Positions 41,733 through 51,903 of a stretch of DNA of 64,000 bases are shown here, in pieces (the stretch's first letter is position 1; the number at the start of each line of letters is the position of its first letter). The DNA comes from Herbiconiux daphne. GTDB taxonomy: Bacteria; Actinomycetota; Actinomycetes; Actinomycetales; Microbacteriaceae. Below the pieces are notes generated by a model. That model saw nothing but the letters and a program-made list of their open reading frames with translations. It did not search any database and was not told the DNA's origin. The position numbers and the translations under genes are program-made. The DNA lies in NCBI RefSeq assembly GCF_024979295.1, contig NZ_JANLCJ010000002.1, positions 372,001-436,000 on the forward strand. The letters are read 5' to 3'.

Positions 41733-42113
41733 TCAGCTCGTGGCGGCGGGCGGCTCGTGCGCCTGCGCCGAGGCGGCGGCGGCCGCGTTCTGCCGGTCGA
41801 TGGATGCACCCTTGACCATGCAGTAGACCCAGAGGCCGATGAAGATGGCCGCGACGATCGAGAGCAGCGGAACCAGGAAGCACGCGGCCACGATCACGGC
41901 CTGCAGCACCCAGCCGAGGGCATAACCCCAGCGGAATCGCAGCAGTGCCGCGGTCGCGATCAGCAGCACGCAGAGCGCCGCTCCCCCGATCAGGGCGACC
42001 GGCGCGGGCAGCGCCTTCAGCCCGAAGATCACGAGCGCGGCGAAGAACATCACGATCGACTCGAACCCGAGCACGATCGCCCCGAGGCTCTGCCTGACCG
42101 AGCCGCCTCTCAT
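41733..42113 (-). CDS. DUF4233 membrane protein
   Basis: This 126-residue protein has four predicted membrane helices ('SLGAIVLGFESIVMFFAALVIFGL', 'LGWVLQAVIVAACFLVPLLSIVAAIFIGLWVYCMV'), the DUF4233 pattern. In actinobacteria it regularly follows folC. ATG at 42113 overlaps the folC stop (ATGA). Function unknown; the Ala-rich C-terminal tail is cytosolic by charge. Confidence 0.88.
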   Translation of the reverse strand: MRGGSVRQSLGAIVLGFESIVMFFAALVIFGLKALPAPVALIGGAALCVLLIATAALLRFRWGYALGWVLQAVIVAACFLVPLLSIVAAIFIGLWVYCMVKGASIDRQNAAAAASAQAHEPPAATS

Positions 42114-43633
42114 TTCCAGCCCTCCTCCGCCGCGAGCGAGATGACCTCGCCGACGAGGGTGATCGAACCGGTCACGAGCACGGCGCCCTGCTCGCTGTCG
42201 CCCGCGATCTCGCGCGCCTGATCGAGCGCGGCCACGAGGTCGGGCTCGACGAGCACCCGGTCGGCGCCGACGACGCCCACCACCACCGAGGCCAGCTCGT
42301 CGGGGTCGATCGCGCGCTCGCTCGACGAGGTCGTCACGACGAACTCGGCGACGGCCGGGGCGAGGGCGCGGATGATTCCCTCGACGTCTTTGTCGGCCAG
42401 CACCGCGATAACGGCCACGACCTTGTCGAACGTGAAGTACTCCCCGAGCGCCGCGGCGAGGGCCTCGGCGCCGCCGGGGTTGTGCGCGGCATCGACGAGC
42501 ACGGTCGGCTCGGTGCCGACGAGCTGCAGGCGGCCGGGCGACGTGGCGGTGGCGAAGCCCTCGGTGATCACGTCGTCGGTGAGCGCCTGGGTGCCGCCAC
42601 CGATGAACGATTCGACAGCCGCGACGGCGACCGCCGCGTTGTGACCCTGGTGGTTGCCGTAGAGCGGCAGGAAGATCTCGCGGTAGGTGCCGGCGAGCCC
42701 TTGAATCGACACGAGCTGTCCGCCCACCGCCACCGTCGACTCCAGCAGGCGGAAACCGGCGTTCTCCGACACGAAGGTCGACTCCGTGAGCTCGGCCGCA
42801 CGCGTGAGCTCGGCCAGCGCCTCGGGCGGCTGGGCCGCGCTGACGACCTGGGTGGCCGGCTTCACGATGCCCGACTTCGTGCGGGCGATCTCGGCCACCG
42901 TGTTGCCGAGCCGCGCCGTGTGATCGAGCGAGATCGGCGTGAAGACCGCCACCTGGCCGTCGCCGACGTTGGTCGAATCCCACTCGCCACCCATGCCGAC
43001 CTCGATCACCGCGACATCCACCGGCGCGTCGGCGAAGCTCGCGAAGGCGAGCACCGAGAGCGCCTCGAAGAAGGTCAGCGCCGGTTCGCCCGCGGTCTCG
43101 AGCTCGGTGTCGACCAGGTCGAGGAACGGCTCGACGTCGCGCCAGTTGGCGGCCAGCGACTCGTTCGAGATCGGCACCCCGTCGATCATGATGCGCTCGT
43201 TCACGCGCTCGAGGTGCGGGCTCGTGAAGAGCCCCGTGCGCAGCCCCGACGCACGCAACAGGCTCTCGATGATGCGGCTCGTGCTGGTCTTGCCGTTGGT
43301 GCCCGTGATGTGGATGATCGGGTAGGCCCGCTGCGGGTCGCCGAGCAGCTCGACCGCCCGGCGCGTGGCCGAGAGCCGGGGCTGCGGCGCCGCCTCGCCG
43401 AGGCGCGAGAGCAGCGCTTCATAGACGGCGTCGCCCTCTTCGACGAACTCGTCGGGCGCGTCGAGGCCCGCTGCCTCGAACTCGTCTTCACCGCGCGAGT
43501 TGTAGCGCTCGGCGATCGAGTCGTCGCTGTTCTCCGGCTGCTCGCCGAAGTCGAGCTCGCTGTCGAACTCGTCGTCGGCGTCGCCGTCGCCGAACGGGTT
43601 GAAGGGACCGCCGGAACCGTTCCGATCAGACAT
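42110..43633 (-). CDS. folC: Bifunctional folylpolyglutamate/dihydrofolate synthase
   Basis: This 507-residue Mur-ligase-fold enzyme adds glutamates to folates. The P-loop '[14 protein letters not shown]', '[15 protein letters not shown]' and '[14 protein letters not shown]' are present. The first ~70 residues are a very acidic, Asp/Glu/Phe/Asn-rich extension ('[19 protein letters not shown]') not found in most FolC proteins and probably disordered. The start overlaps the ileS stop by 8 bp, giving an ileS-folC-DUF4233 operon. Confidence 0.95.
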   Translation of the reverse strand: MSDRNGSGGPFNPFGDGDADDEFDSELDFGEQPENSDDSIAERYNSRGEDEFEAAGLDAPDEFVEEGDAVYEALLSRLGEAAPQPRLSATRRAVELLGDPQRAYPIIHITGTNGKTSTSRIIESLLRASGLRTGLFTSPHLERVNERIMIDGVPISNESLAANWRDVEPFLDLVDTELETAGEPALTFFEALSVLAFASFADAPVDVAVIEVGMGGEWDSTNVGDGQVAVFTPISLDHTARLGNTVAEIARTKSGIVKPATQVVSAAQPPEALAELTRAAELTESTFVSENAGFRLLESTVAVGGQLVSIQGLAGTYREIFLPLYGNHQGHNAAVAVAAVESFIGGGTQALTDDVITEGFATATSPGRLQLVGTEPTVLVDAAHNPGGAEALAAALGEYFTFDKVVAVIAVLADKDVEGIIRALAPAVAEFVVTTSSSERAIDPDELASVVVGVVGADRVLVEPDLVAALDQAREIAGDSEQGAVLVTGSITLVGEVISLAAEEGWK

Positions 43634-46600
43634 TCTGGGTCACCGACTTCCGGCTCACGGCGATCACGAAATCGTCTTGGTTGGCATATCTCCCGGCCGC
43701 GATCCGGGCGAAGTGCTCGGGAGCCGCCGAGGCCACGCCCGGCAGCCACTCCGAGGCGAGCACGTCGCGGTAGTCGTCGATCGACGGGTTGTCTCGGGGC
43801 GAGAGCACCTCGAAGTCGGTCGCGAGGGTCTCCCCCGCGATGTCGACCGCCCCGGCGAGACCCGCCACGGCGGCGGCATCCGCGTCGGAGAAGAACACCA
43901 GGTCGAGCGCGATGCGGTCGCTGACGTCGAATCCGGCCGACTTGCGGGCATCCTGAACCGCGCGGATGACGTCGCGCGCCAGCCCTTCGGCCTCGAGCTC
44001 CGGGGTGAGTGTGGTGTCGAGCAGCACGAAGCCGCCCGCGGGCAGCAGCGCCAGGGCGGTGCTGCGGCCCGATCCGTCGTCGCCGGCGCCCGAGGCGGCT
44101 TCGAGCACGAGCTCGTATTCGCCCTCGAGCAGGTCGATGCCGCCCGACGTCACCACGCCGTTCGCCTCGCTCCACTGGCCGGTGCGGGCTCCCTGGATGG
44201 CCTGCTGCACGCTCTTGCCGAGCCGCGGGCCCGCGACCCGCGCGTTGACGGTGAGGCGCGACGTGATGCCGAACTCCGCGGCGCTGGTCTCGGCGAGCTC
44301 GACGAACACCACGGCCTTCACGTTGAGCTCGTCTTTCAGGATGCCCTCGAACTGCGCGAGCGCCTCGGCGTCGTCGGTCACGATGGTGAGCGACGCGAGC
44401 GGCAGCCGCACGCGCAGGCCGTCGTGCTTGCGTAGCGACAGCACCGTCGACGAGATGGCGCGCACGGTGTCCATCGTGTGCACGAGACCCGCGTCGGCCG
44501 GGTAGTCGTTCTCGTTCGGCCAGTCGGTCAGGTGCACGCTGCGGCCACCGGTGAGGCCCTTCCACATGGCGTCGGAGACGAGCGGGATGAGCGGCGCGGC
44601 CACCCGGGTCACGGTCTCGAGCACCGCGTAGAGGGTGTCGAACGCGGCGCGGTCGTCGCCCGACCAGAAGCGGTCGCGCGACCGGCGCACGTACCAGTTC
44701 GTCAGCACGTCGGCGAAGTCGCGCAGCTTGGCGGCGGCGAGGGTCGCGTCGAGCGCCTCGAGGTCGGCCGTGACCGACTGCACGAGTTCGCGGGTCTTGG
44801 CCAGCAGGTAGCGGTCGAGCACATCGGTGGAGTCGGTGCGCCAGGATGCCTCGTAGCCGGTGCCGCCGTCATCCGACGTCGCGCTGTTGGCGTAGAGGGT
44901 GAAGAAGTAATAGGTGCTCCACAGGGGCAGCAGCAGTTCGCGCACGCCCTGCCGGATGCCCTCCTCGGTCACGATCAGGTTGCCGCCGCGCAGCACGGGC
45001 GACGACATCAGGAACCAGCGCATCGCATCCGACCCGTCGCGATCGAACACCTCGCTGACGTCGGGGTAGTTGCGCAGCGACTTCGACATCTTCTGCCCGT
45101 CGTTGCCGAGCACGATGCCGTGACTGATCACGTTCTTGAACGCGGGCCGGTCGAACAGCGCGGTCGAGAGCACGTGCATCACATAGAACCAGCCGCGGGT
45201 CTGCCCGATGTACTCGACGATGAAGTCGGCCGGGCTGTGCGAGGCGAACCAGTCGCGGTTCTCGAACGGGTAGTGCACCTGGGCGAACGGCATCGAGCCC
45301 GAGTCGAACCACACGTCGAAGACGTCGGAGATGCGGCGCATCGTCGACTTCCCCGTGGGGTCGTCGGGGTTCGGCCGGGTGAGGTCGTCGATGTAGGGGC
45401 GGTGCAGGTCGACCTGGCCGTCGCGGTTGGTGGGCAGCGTGCCGAAGTCACGCTCGAGCTCGTCGAGCGAGCCGTAGACGTCGACGCGCGGGTGGTTCGG
45501 GTCGTCGCTCTTCCACACCGGGATGGGCGAGCCCCAATAGCGGTTGCGCGACACCGACCAGTCGCGCGCCCCGGAGAGCCACTTGCCGAACTGGCCGTCT
45601 TTGACGTTCTCGGGCACCCAGTCGATCTGCTGGTTGAGCTCTTCCATGCGGTCGCGGATGGTGGTGACCCGCACGAACCAGCTCGACACCGCCTTGTAGA
45701 TCAGCGGGTTGCGGCAGCGCCAGCAGTGCGGGTAGCTGTGCTCGTAGCTCGCCTGACGGATGAGCCGGCCGTTCGCCCGCAGCAGCTGCGTGAGCGGCTT
45801 GTTGGCGTCGAACACCTGCAGGCCCTCGACATCCGGAACGCTCGAGAGGAACCGGCCGCCGTCGTCGACCGAGATGATGACGGGGATGCCCGCGGCCTCG
45901 CAGACCTTCTGATCTTCTTCACCGTAGGCGGGAGCCTGGTGCACGATGCCGGTGCCGTCGCTGGTCGACACGTAGTCGGCCACGAGGATCTGCCAGGCGT
46001 TCTGGGTGCCCCACTTCTCGGTGTCGGCGTAGTAGTCCCACAACCGGTCGTAGGCGACGCCCTCGAGCTCACGCCCGACGATGGTGCGTGACACGGCGGC
46101 ACGGGCCTCGTCGGCCGAGTCGTAGCCGAGCTCTTTCGCGTAGTTGCCCACGAGGTCGACGGCCAGCAGGTAGTCGGCGCCGAGCACCGTCGGGTCGCCG
46201 GGGGTGGCCGACTCGCGCTTGACCTCGGAGTCGGCGGTTCCGTTCGGGCCCGCCGGCACCACGGCGTAGGTGATGTCGGGGCCCACGGCGAGCGCGAGGT
46301 TGGTGGGCAGGGTCCAGGGCGTGGTCGTCCAGGCCAGGGCGCGCACGCCGGTGAGCCCGAGCGACTCGGCCCGGCTGCCGACGAGCGGGAAGGTGACGGT
46401 GACCGTCTGGTCCTGCCGCATCTTGTAGACGTCGTCGTCCATCCGCAGCTCGTGGTTCGACAGCGGCGTCTCGTCGTTCCAGCAGTAGGGAAGCACGCGG
46501 TAGCCCTCGTAGGCGAGGCCCTTCGTGTGCAGTTCTTTGAAGGCCCAGATCACGCTCTCCATGAACGTGACGTCGAGCGTCTTGTAGTCGTGCTCGAAGT

Positions 46601-47051
46601 CGACCCAGCGGGCCTGGCGGGTGACGTACTCCTGCCATTCCTTGGTGTACTGCAGCACCGACTTGCGCGAGGCGGCGTTGAACACCTCGACGCCCATCTC
46701 GTCGATCTGCGACTTCTGGGTGATGCCGAGCTGGCGCATGGCCTCGAGCTCGGCGGGCAGGCCGTGGGTGTCCCAGCCGAAACGGCGTTCCACCTTCTTG
46801 CCGCGCATGGTCTGGAAGCGCGGAAAGAGGTCTTTGGCGTAGCCGGTGAGCAGGTGGCCGTAGTGCGGCAGACCGTTCGCGAACGGCGGGCCGTCGTAGA
46901 ACACCCACTCCGCGGCATCCGCCCGGTTCTCGATCGAGGCACGGAAGGTGTCATCGCCCTTCCAGAAGGCGAGCACGCCCTCTTCGACGGCGGGGAAGCT
47001 CGGCGAGGGCACGACGGCCGAGAAGTCGTCGGAATCTTTGGGGTACGTCAT
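43626..47051 (-). CDS. ileS: Isoleucyl-tRNA synthetase (IleS2-like, eukaryote/actinobacterial type)
   Basis: This class I synthetase of 1141 residues has the HIGH-like '[21 protein letters not shown]' and the '[10 protein letters not shown]' motif; the catalytic core also shows the editing-domain region typical of the longer, archaeal/eukaryote-like IleRS group. The C-terminus lacks the bacterial zinc-finger pattern. ATG at 47051 follows an AGGAGAG site that is part of the T-box sequestrator. It heads the operon with folC and a DUF4233 gene. Confidence 0.96.
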   Translation of the reverse strand: MTYPKDSDDFSAVVPSPSFPAVEEGVLAFWKGDDTFRASIENRADAAEWVFYDGPPFANGLPHYGHLLTGYAKDLFPRFQTMRGKKVERRFGWDTHGLPAELEAMRQLGITQKSQIDEMGVEVFNAASRKSVLQYTKEWQEYVTRQARWVDFEHDYKTLDVTFMESVIWAFKELHTKGLAYEGYRVLPYCWNDETPLSNHELRMDDDVYKMRQDQTVTVTFPLVGSRAESLGLTGVRALAWTTTPWTLPTNLALAVGPDITYAVVPAGPNGTADSEVKRESATPGDPTVLGADYLLAVDLVGNYAKELGYDSADEARAAVSRTIVGRELEGVAYDRLWDYYADTEKWGTQNAWQILVADYVSTSDGTGIVHQAPAYGEEDQKVCEAAGIPVIISVDDGGRFLSSVPDVEGLQVFDANKPLTQLLRANGRLIRQASYEHSYPHCWRCRNPLIYKAVSSWFVRVTTIRDRMEELNQQIDWVPENVKDGQFGKWLSGARDWSVSRNRYWGSPIPVWKSDDPNHPRVDVYGSLDELERDFGTLPTNRDGQVDLHRPYIDDLTRPNPDDPTGKSTMRRISDVFDVWFDSGSMPFAQVHYPFENRDWFASHSPADFIVEYIGQTRGWFYVMHVLSTALFDRPAFKNVISHGIVLGNDGQKMSKSLRNYPDVSEVFDRDGSDAMRWFLMSSPVLRGGNLIVTEEGIRQGVRELLLPLWSTYYFFTLYANSATSDDGGTGYEASWRTDSTDVLDRYLLAKTRELVQSVTADLEALDATLAAAKLRDFADVLTNWYVRRSRDRFWSGDDRAAFDTLYAVLETVTRVAAPLIPLVSDAMWKGLTGGRSVHLTDWPNENDYPADAGLVHTMDTVRAISSTVLSLRKHDGLRVRLPLASLTIVTDDAEALAQFEGILKDELNVKAVVFVELAETSAAEFGITSRLTVNARVAGPRLGKSVQQAIQGARTGQWSEANGVVTSGGIDLLEGEYELVLEAASGAGDDGSGRSTALALLPAGGFVLLDTTLTPELEAEGLARDVIRAVQDARKSAGFDVSDRIALDLVFFSDADAAAVAGLAGAVDIAGETLATDFEVLSPRDNPSIDDYRDVLASEWLPGVASAAPEHFARIAAGRYANQDDFVIAVSRKSVTQNV

Positions 47052-47315
47052 GGGCTCTCCTGGACGGCGGATGTCGGCTGCCTGTTCCACGAGGACGGAT
47101 GCCCGCATTCGGCGCTCATCCGTGGTACCACCTCGCTTGCCGGCCAGGCTCCTCGCGGAGGTCTGGTCGACCGCTTGTTCTTAGGCGCTGACGGGCCCGA
47201 CCCGTCTGGTTCTACTGAGTGCCCGCTCGTGTCGCCACGCGGTGCCGGACACCGTTCTTCCAGAGGCTCACCGGTGATTGCCGGATCACAGCCATACAGC
47301 ACACCATGTTACCTG
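47052..47315 (-). promoter_or_regulatory. T-box riboswitch (class II, ultrashort stem I) controlling ileS translation
   Basis: Read on the minus strand, a short stem CCGG-CAATCA-CCGG presents the specifier codon ATC (47276-47278, Ile) in its loop, followed by 'GGTGAGCC...GGAAGAACGG' of stem II/linker. The antisequestrator contains the T-box core 'GAGGTGGTACCACGG' (near 47130), and a later 'GCATCCGTCCTCG' segment can pair with the ribosome-binding site region. No T-run terminator follows, so control is translational, as in other actinobacterial ileS leaders. Confidence 0.9.
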
Positions 47316-47933
47316 CTATTGCAGCGTGCCGGCATCCGGTTCGAAACCGCGCACGACCGGATGCACCACGCGCTCCACGTAGGACACCAGCGGCTGGCGC
47401 GCGGGCCCGTCGGAGGCCCACCGCCCCACCGCGGCCGCCGCGGCCCCCACCACCGCGAGGGCGATCGCGCGGGCGCGCAGCGACGCGTCGACGCCGGTGA
47501 GCCGCGAGGCGAGGAAGCGCTCGATCACGTCGGCGTGACCCAGGGCGCGCGCGAGCCCGGCGGCGCGGAGTTCGTCGTCGATGCCCATCACGTCGTATTG
47601 CGTCAGCACGAGTGGCGCCCGGTCGGCCGTGAACCCGCGAGCCGTGGCCGCGAGCGCGATCTCGACCTGCTCGAGCGGGTCGCCGGTGGGGGCGGCGTCG
47701 GCGAGCGCCTCGTCGAGCGCGCGGATGCTGGCATCGAGCTCCACCCAGAGCAGCTCGCTCTTCGACGAGAAGTAGTTGAAGAAGGTGTTGCGGCTGACGC
47801 CGGCGCGCCGGGTGATCTGCTCGATGGTGGTCTTCGCGTAGCCGTTCTCGACGAAGAGCTCGGATGCCGCCTCCTCGAGCATCTGCTGCGACGACGCCCT
47901 CGGGCGGCCCGCTCGGCCCGTGCTGATGGCCAC
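47316..47933 (-). CDS. TetR/AcrR-family transcriptional regulator
   Basis: This 205-residue protein has an N-terminal helix-turn-helix ('ASELFVENGYAKTTIEQITRRAGVSRNTFFNYFSSKSELLW') and a helical ligand-binding domain. I chose GTG 47933 because a GGAGGTG site lies six bases upstream; a longer reading lacks one. It is divergent from the ABC importer operon (about 125 bp shared, AT-rich) and may regulate it. Its 3' end abuts the ileS T-box. Confidence 0.9.
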   Translation of the reverse strand: MAISTGRAGRPRASSQQMLEEAASELFVENGYAKTTIEQITRRAGVSRNTFFNYFSSKSELLWVELDASIRALDEALADAAPTGDPLEQVEIALAATARGFTADRAPLVLTQYDVMGIDDELRAAGLARALGHADVIERFLASRLTGVDASLRARAIALAVVGAAAAAVGRWASDGPARQPLVSYVERVVHPVVRGFEPDAGTLQ

Positions 47934-48059
47934 TCGACACCTCCGGGAATGACGATCGGGAATAAATAGATTCAGTACAACAATTAGACTCAAGAGCGAT
48001 CACCGCAGATCGCCTTTCACACCTTGCCACAGCACCATCCCACAGAGACAGGCTTTTCC

Positions 48060-49721
48060 GTGCCACTGCGTCGTCACTCCGGGCCCCCCCGGCCCGCCAT
48101 CCTCCGCTCGCTCGCCGCCCTCGGCGCCGCCGCCCTGCTGCTGGCGGGCTGCGCGGCCGGGCCGGCGGCGACCACCGCCACCCCGGCATCCGGTGGCACG
48201 CTCACCTACGCGACCGGCTTCGGCGAGCCGACCTGCCTCGACCCCCACGTGGGCGGCAACATGCCGCAGGCGCTCGTGGGCACCAACTTCGTGGAGTCGC
48301 TGTTCTCGCAAGACGCCGACGGCACGATCGTGCCGTGGCTCGCGACATCCGGAACCCCGTCGGCCGACGGGCTCAGCTGGGACATCGCGCTGCGCGACGA
48401 CGTGACCTTCACCGACGGAACGCCGTTCGACGCGGCCGCGGTGAAGGCCAACGTCGAGCACATGCAAGACCCGGCCACGGCGTCGTCGACCGCCATCCTC
48501 GCGCTCGGCAAGGTGACCGAGGTGCAGGTCGTCGACCCCACCACCGCCCGCTTCGTTCTGAGCGAGCCCGACAGCGCCCTGCTCGAGTCGCTCGCGCAGA
48601 CCTGGCTGGCCATGGAGTCGCCCACCGCGCTCCAGCGCACGCAGGAGGAGAACTGCGAGTCACCCGTCGGCACCGGCCCGTTCGTGGTGTCGAGCTGGAC
48701 GAAGCAGGACAACATCACCCTCGTGCGGAACGACGACTACAACTCGCCGCCCGCGGGCTCGGCGCACGAGGGGCCGGCCTACCTCGACGAGATCGTCTGG
48801 CGCTTCATCCCCGACTCGGCCACCCGCTTCGCGGCGCTGCAGTCGGGTCAGGTCGACGTGATCGACGAGATGCAGCCCGACAACGTCGTGGCCGCCGAGT
48901 CGTCAGACCAGCTCGACGTGCTGACGGGCGCGCTGCCCGGCGCGTCCATCCGGCTCGAGCTCAACGCCGGCTACGCGCCGTTCGACGACGAGAAGGTGCG
49001 CAAGGCGTTCATCGCGTCGGCCGACGTGAACCCGGGCATCGAGAGCCTGTTCTTCGGCACGGTCGACCGGTCGTACTCGGTGCTCTCGAGCGGCACGCCG
49101 TTCGGCGCCAGCTACCCCGACGACTTCGCGATCGACCCCGACCGGGCGAACCAGCTGCTCGACGAGGCCGGCTGGACGGGCCGTGACGCCGACGGCTACC
49201 GCACCAAAGACGGCCAGCGCCTGACGGTCGACTTCCCGATCTCGACCAACCAGTCGATCCCGGCCGAGCAGTCGTTGTTCGAGCAGATCCAGGCCACCAC
49301 CAAGGAGGTCGGTTTCGACGTGGAGCTGCACCCGCTCGACCTGTCGAGCTGGTATGCGGCCCTCGGCGCGTGGGACTTCGGGGTGACGAGCGCGATCTAC
49401 ACGAAGAACTCCCCCGACGTGCTGCGCATTCTCTACCACTCGTCGAACATCATCCCGGCGCCGAGTGGTTACCACCCCAACAACGCGCACGTGTCCATTC
49501 CCGAGCTCGACGCCGACCTGACCGAGGCCGGGCAGACGACGGATGCCGACCAGCGCGAGGCCCTCTACGCCGACGCGCAGAAGATCCTGTCCGACGGCGC
49601 CTACGTGCTTCCGCTCTACGACCACCTGCAGAAGATCGGCTACGGGCCGCGCGTGCAGGGGCTGTCGCTGTTGCCGACGTTGCAGATTCCGACGTTCTAC
49701 GACGCGTGGGTGCAGCAGTAG
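48060..49721 (+). CDS. ABC transporter substrate-binding lipoprotein (peptide/nickel type, SBP family 5)
   Basis: This 553-residue lipoprotein has the lipobox 'LLAGC' with Cys31. Family 5 features: 'GGTLTYATGFGEPTCLDPHVGG', 'LAQTWLAMESPTALQR', 'VGTGPFVVSSWTKQDNITLVRNDDY' and 'IGYGPRVQGLSLLPTLQIPTFYDAWV'. It delivers a peptide, nickel chelate or similar to the permeases encoded next. GTG at 48060 was chosen as the start. The AT-rich upstream region with TAGACT (47985-47990) separates it from the TetR gene. Confidence 0.92.
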   Translation: MPLRRHSGPPRPAILRSLAALGAAALLLAGCAAGPAATTATPASGGTLTYATGFGEPTCLDPHVGGNMPQALVGTNFVESLFSQDADGTIVPWLATSGTPSADGLSWDIALRDDVTFTDGTPFDAAAVKANVEHMQDPATASSTAILALGKVTEVQVVDPTTARFVLSEPDSALLESLAQTWLAMESPTALQRTQEENCESPVGTGPFVVSSWTKQDNITLVRNDDYNSPPAGSAHEGPAYLDEIVWRFIPDSATRFAALQSGQVDVIDEMQPDNVVAAESSDQLDVLTGALPGASIRLELNAGYAPFDDEKVRKAFIASADVNPGIESLFFGTVDRSYSVLSSGTPFGASYPDDFAIDPDRANQLLDEAGWTGRDADGYRTKDGQRLTVDFPISTNQSIPAEQSLFEQIQATTKEVGFDVELHPLDLSSWYAALGAWDFGVTSAIYTKNSPDVLRILYHSSNIIPAPSGYHPNNAHVSIPELDADLTEAGQTTDADQREALYADAQKILSDGAYVLPLYDHLQKIGYGPRVQGLSLLPTLQIPTFYDAWVQQ

Positions 49722-49924
49722 GGGCGGCCTCCGCGGCGGGGGCGGGCGGGCTGGGTGGCGCGGGCGGCCTGGGTGGCCCGGCCGGCGCGGGCCGTGCGGG
49801 CGGGCTGGGTGGGCTGCGCCGGGGTCGTGCTCCCGGAGGGTCGGCCGGAGGTCGGGGTGCCGGTGGGGCTGCCGCGTCGCGCCGTGGCGGCATCCGGTTC
49901 TGGCCCGTCGTCAGAGGGGTGCTG

Positions 49925-50833
49925 GTGCGCCTGGTGGGCGCCGTGTTCGTGCTCTGGGCGGCGGCCACGCTCACCTTCTTCGGGTTGCGGCTCATTCCCG
50001 GCGACCCGGCGCAGGCCATTCTGGGCGGGCCCGGGTCGCAGGCGAGTGCGGAGGCGCTCGCGCAGGTGCGGGCGGAGTACGGGCTCGATCAGCCGATCGG
50101 GGTGCAGTACGTCGCGCAGCTCGGGCGGTTGGCCACCGGCGATCTCGGCACGTCGTATTCGCTGAAGAGCCCCGTCGCCGACATCATCGGATCGCAGATC
50201 GGCGGCACGCTGCTGCTCGCGGCGCTCGCGCTCCTGGTGGCGTGGGTGATCGCCCTCGGGCTCGCCGTGTGGTCGACCCGCGGTGGGCGGGTCGCCGCTG
50301 CGGTCGGATCGACCCTCGAGATCGTCGCCGCGGCCGTGCCGCACTTCTGGCTCGCGACCGTGCTGGTGCTGATCTTCAGCACGGCGCTGCGGTGGTTCCC
50401 CGCAGTGAGCACGGCAGGGCCCGAGGGGCTCGTGCTGCCGGTGCTGACCCTCGCGCTGCCGCTCGCCGGATTTCTCGGACAGGTGATGCGCGAGTCGGTG
50501 CTCAACGCGCTCGAGGCGCCGTTCACCCTGTCGGCCCGGGCCCGCGGCGAGAGCGAGACCGGCGTGCGGTGGCGGCACGTGCTGCGGCACGGGGCGCTGC
50601 CGGGCGTCGCGCTGTCGGGGTGGGCGTTCGGCTGGCTCATCTCGGGGGCGGTGGTGGTCGAGACCGTCTTCGCGCGTCCGGGGCTCGGGCGCACCCTGCT
50701 CAATGCCGTGCAGCTGCGCGACGTGCCGCTCGTGGTGGGGGTGGTGCTGGTCGTGGCCCTCGGTTACGTGCTGATGACGCTGGCGACGGATGCCGCCACC
50801 CGGCTGGTCGACCCGCGGGCGAGGTTCTCGTGA
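49925..50833 (+). CDS. ABC transporter permease (DppB/OppB type)
   Basis: This permease of about 302 residues has six membrane helices. The first helix and loop 'FVLWAAATLTFFGLRLIPGDPAQAILGG' and the EAA-type loop 'GFLGQVMRESVLNALEAPFTLSARARGESE...HGALPG' are typical of subunit B. I placed the start at GTG 49925 (GAGGGG site upstream). An alternative in-frame GTG at 49709, overlapping the substrate-binding gene, would add about 72 residues of Gly/Ala-rich sequence; the other two genes of the operon do carry such tails, so that start is possible. The stop overlaps the next GTG. Confidence 0.85.
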   Translation: MRLVGAVFVLWAAATLTFFGLRLIPGDPAQAILGGPGSQASAEALAQVRAEYGLDQPIGVQYVAQLGRLATGDLGTSYSLKSPVADIIGSQIGGTLLLAALALLVAWVIALGLAVWSTRGGRVAAAVGSTLEIVAAAVPHFWLATVLVLIFSTALRWFPAVSTAGPEGLVLPVLTLALPLAGFLGQVMRESVLNALEAPFTLSARARGESETGVRWRHVLRHGALPGVALSGWAFGWLISGAVVVETVFARPGLGRTLLNAVQLRDVPLVVGVVLVVALGYVLMTLATDAATRLVDPRARFS

Positions 50834-51903
50834 GCCTGCCGACGAGCGCGCTGGGCGCGGGCGAGCCGGCGTCGCCGCGGGGAGTGGGGGGCGCGGCGGG
50901 CGACGTGGAGGCCTTCGGGGTGGGCGGCGAGGCTTCTCGTGCGGGCGGCTCGGGCGGCGGCATCCGGGGGGCGGGGCCGGACGGATCGGGTGGGCTCGCC
51001 GGCACTTTAGGGCGCGGGAGTGGTGGCGCTGGGCGCGGGCTCGGGGCGCGGGGGCCCGGTGCTCGGGGATTCGTGGGGCGGCGGTTCGGGGGGCTCGGGG
51101 CGCTCGGGGCGCTCGGGGTGCCGCAGTGGATCGCCCTCGGGTTTCTCGTGCTGCTCGTGGTCGCGGCGGTCGTGCCGTGGTTGCTCGCGCCCGGCGATCC
51201 GCTCGCCATCGCACCGGCGGAGGCTTTTCGCCCGCCGGGGTGGGGGCATCCGTTCGGCACCGACGAATCGGGGCGCGACATCTACACCCGTGTCGTGCAC
51301 GGAACGGGGGCGTCGCTCGTGATCGGCGTGGCCGCCACGGCCATCGGCGTGGCGCTGGCGCTCGTGCTCGGGGTGGCGGCGGCGCTCGGCGGGCGCGTGG
51401 TCGACTTCGGGGTGAGCCGGTTTCTCGAGGTGCTGTTCGCGTTTCCGGGACTGTTGCTGGCGCTGCTCGTGATCACGGTCTACGGGCCGGGCATCGTGAC
51501 GTCGACGATCGCCGTGGGGCTCGCCACCGCGCCCGGGTATGCACGCATCATCCGGGCGCAGACGCGGTCGGTGGCGTCGTCGGCGTATGTCGAGGCGGCG
51601 GTGGTGCTCGGGCGGTCGAGGGGGCGCATCCTGGGGCGGCACATCCTGCCGAATGCGATCGCGCCGGTGTTCGTGCTGGTGACGCTCGGGGTCGGGCAGG
51701 CGATCGTGTGGGCGGCGGCGCTCAGCTACCTCGGGCTCGGTGCCGAGCCGCCGGCAGCCGAGTGGGGCGCGATGCTCTTCGCCGGCAAGAACTACGTGGC
51801 TACGGCGTGGTGGATGACGTTCTTCCCGGGCCTCGCGATCGTGCTGAGTGCCGCCGCCGCGACCGTGCTGGGGCGGGCGCTGCAGCGGCGGGGCCCGCGG
51901 TGA
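50830..51903 (+). CDS. ABC transporter permease (DppC/OppC type) with Gly-rich N-terminal tail
   Basis: This 357-residue protein begins with about 95 residues of Gly/Ala/Arg low-complexity sequence ('GGEASRAGGSGGGIRGAGPDG') before the first helix ('WIALGFLVLLVVAAVVPWLL'). The body is a normal subunit C permease: 'GHPFGTDESGRDIYTRVVHGTGASLVIG', six helices, and the coupling loop 'SAYVEAAVVLGRSRGRILGRHILPNAIAPV'. GTG at 50830 overlaps the previous stop (GTGA). Confidence 0.9.
   Translation: MSLPTSALGAGEPASPRGVGGAAGDVEAFGVGGEASRAGGSGGGIRGAGPDGSGGLAGTLGRGSGGAGRGLGARGPGARGFVGRRFGGLGALGALGVPQWIALGFLVLLVVAAVVPWLLAPGDPLAIAPAEAFRPPGWGHPFGTDESGRDIYTRVVHGTGASLVIGVAATAIGVALALVLGVAAALGGRVVDFGVSRFLEVLFAFPGLLLALLVITVYGPGIVTSTIAVGLATAPGYARIIRAQTRSVASSAYVEAAVVLGRSRGRILGRHILPNAIAPVFVLVTLGVGQAIVWAAALSYLGLGAEPPAAEWGAMLFAGKNYVATAWWMTFFPGLAIVLSAAAATVLGRALQRRGPR

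Noticed and set aside
43626..47051. Acquired mupirocin-resistance ileS gene
   Set aside because: The long archaeal/eukaryote-like IleRS is a normal chromosomal form in actinobacteria and here sits in a T-box-controlled housekeeping operon.
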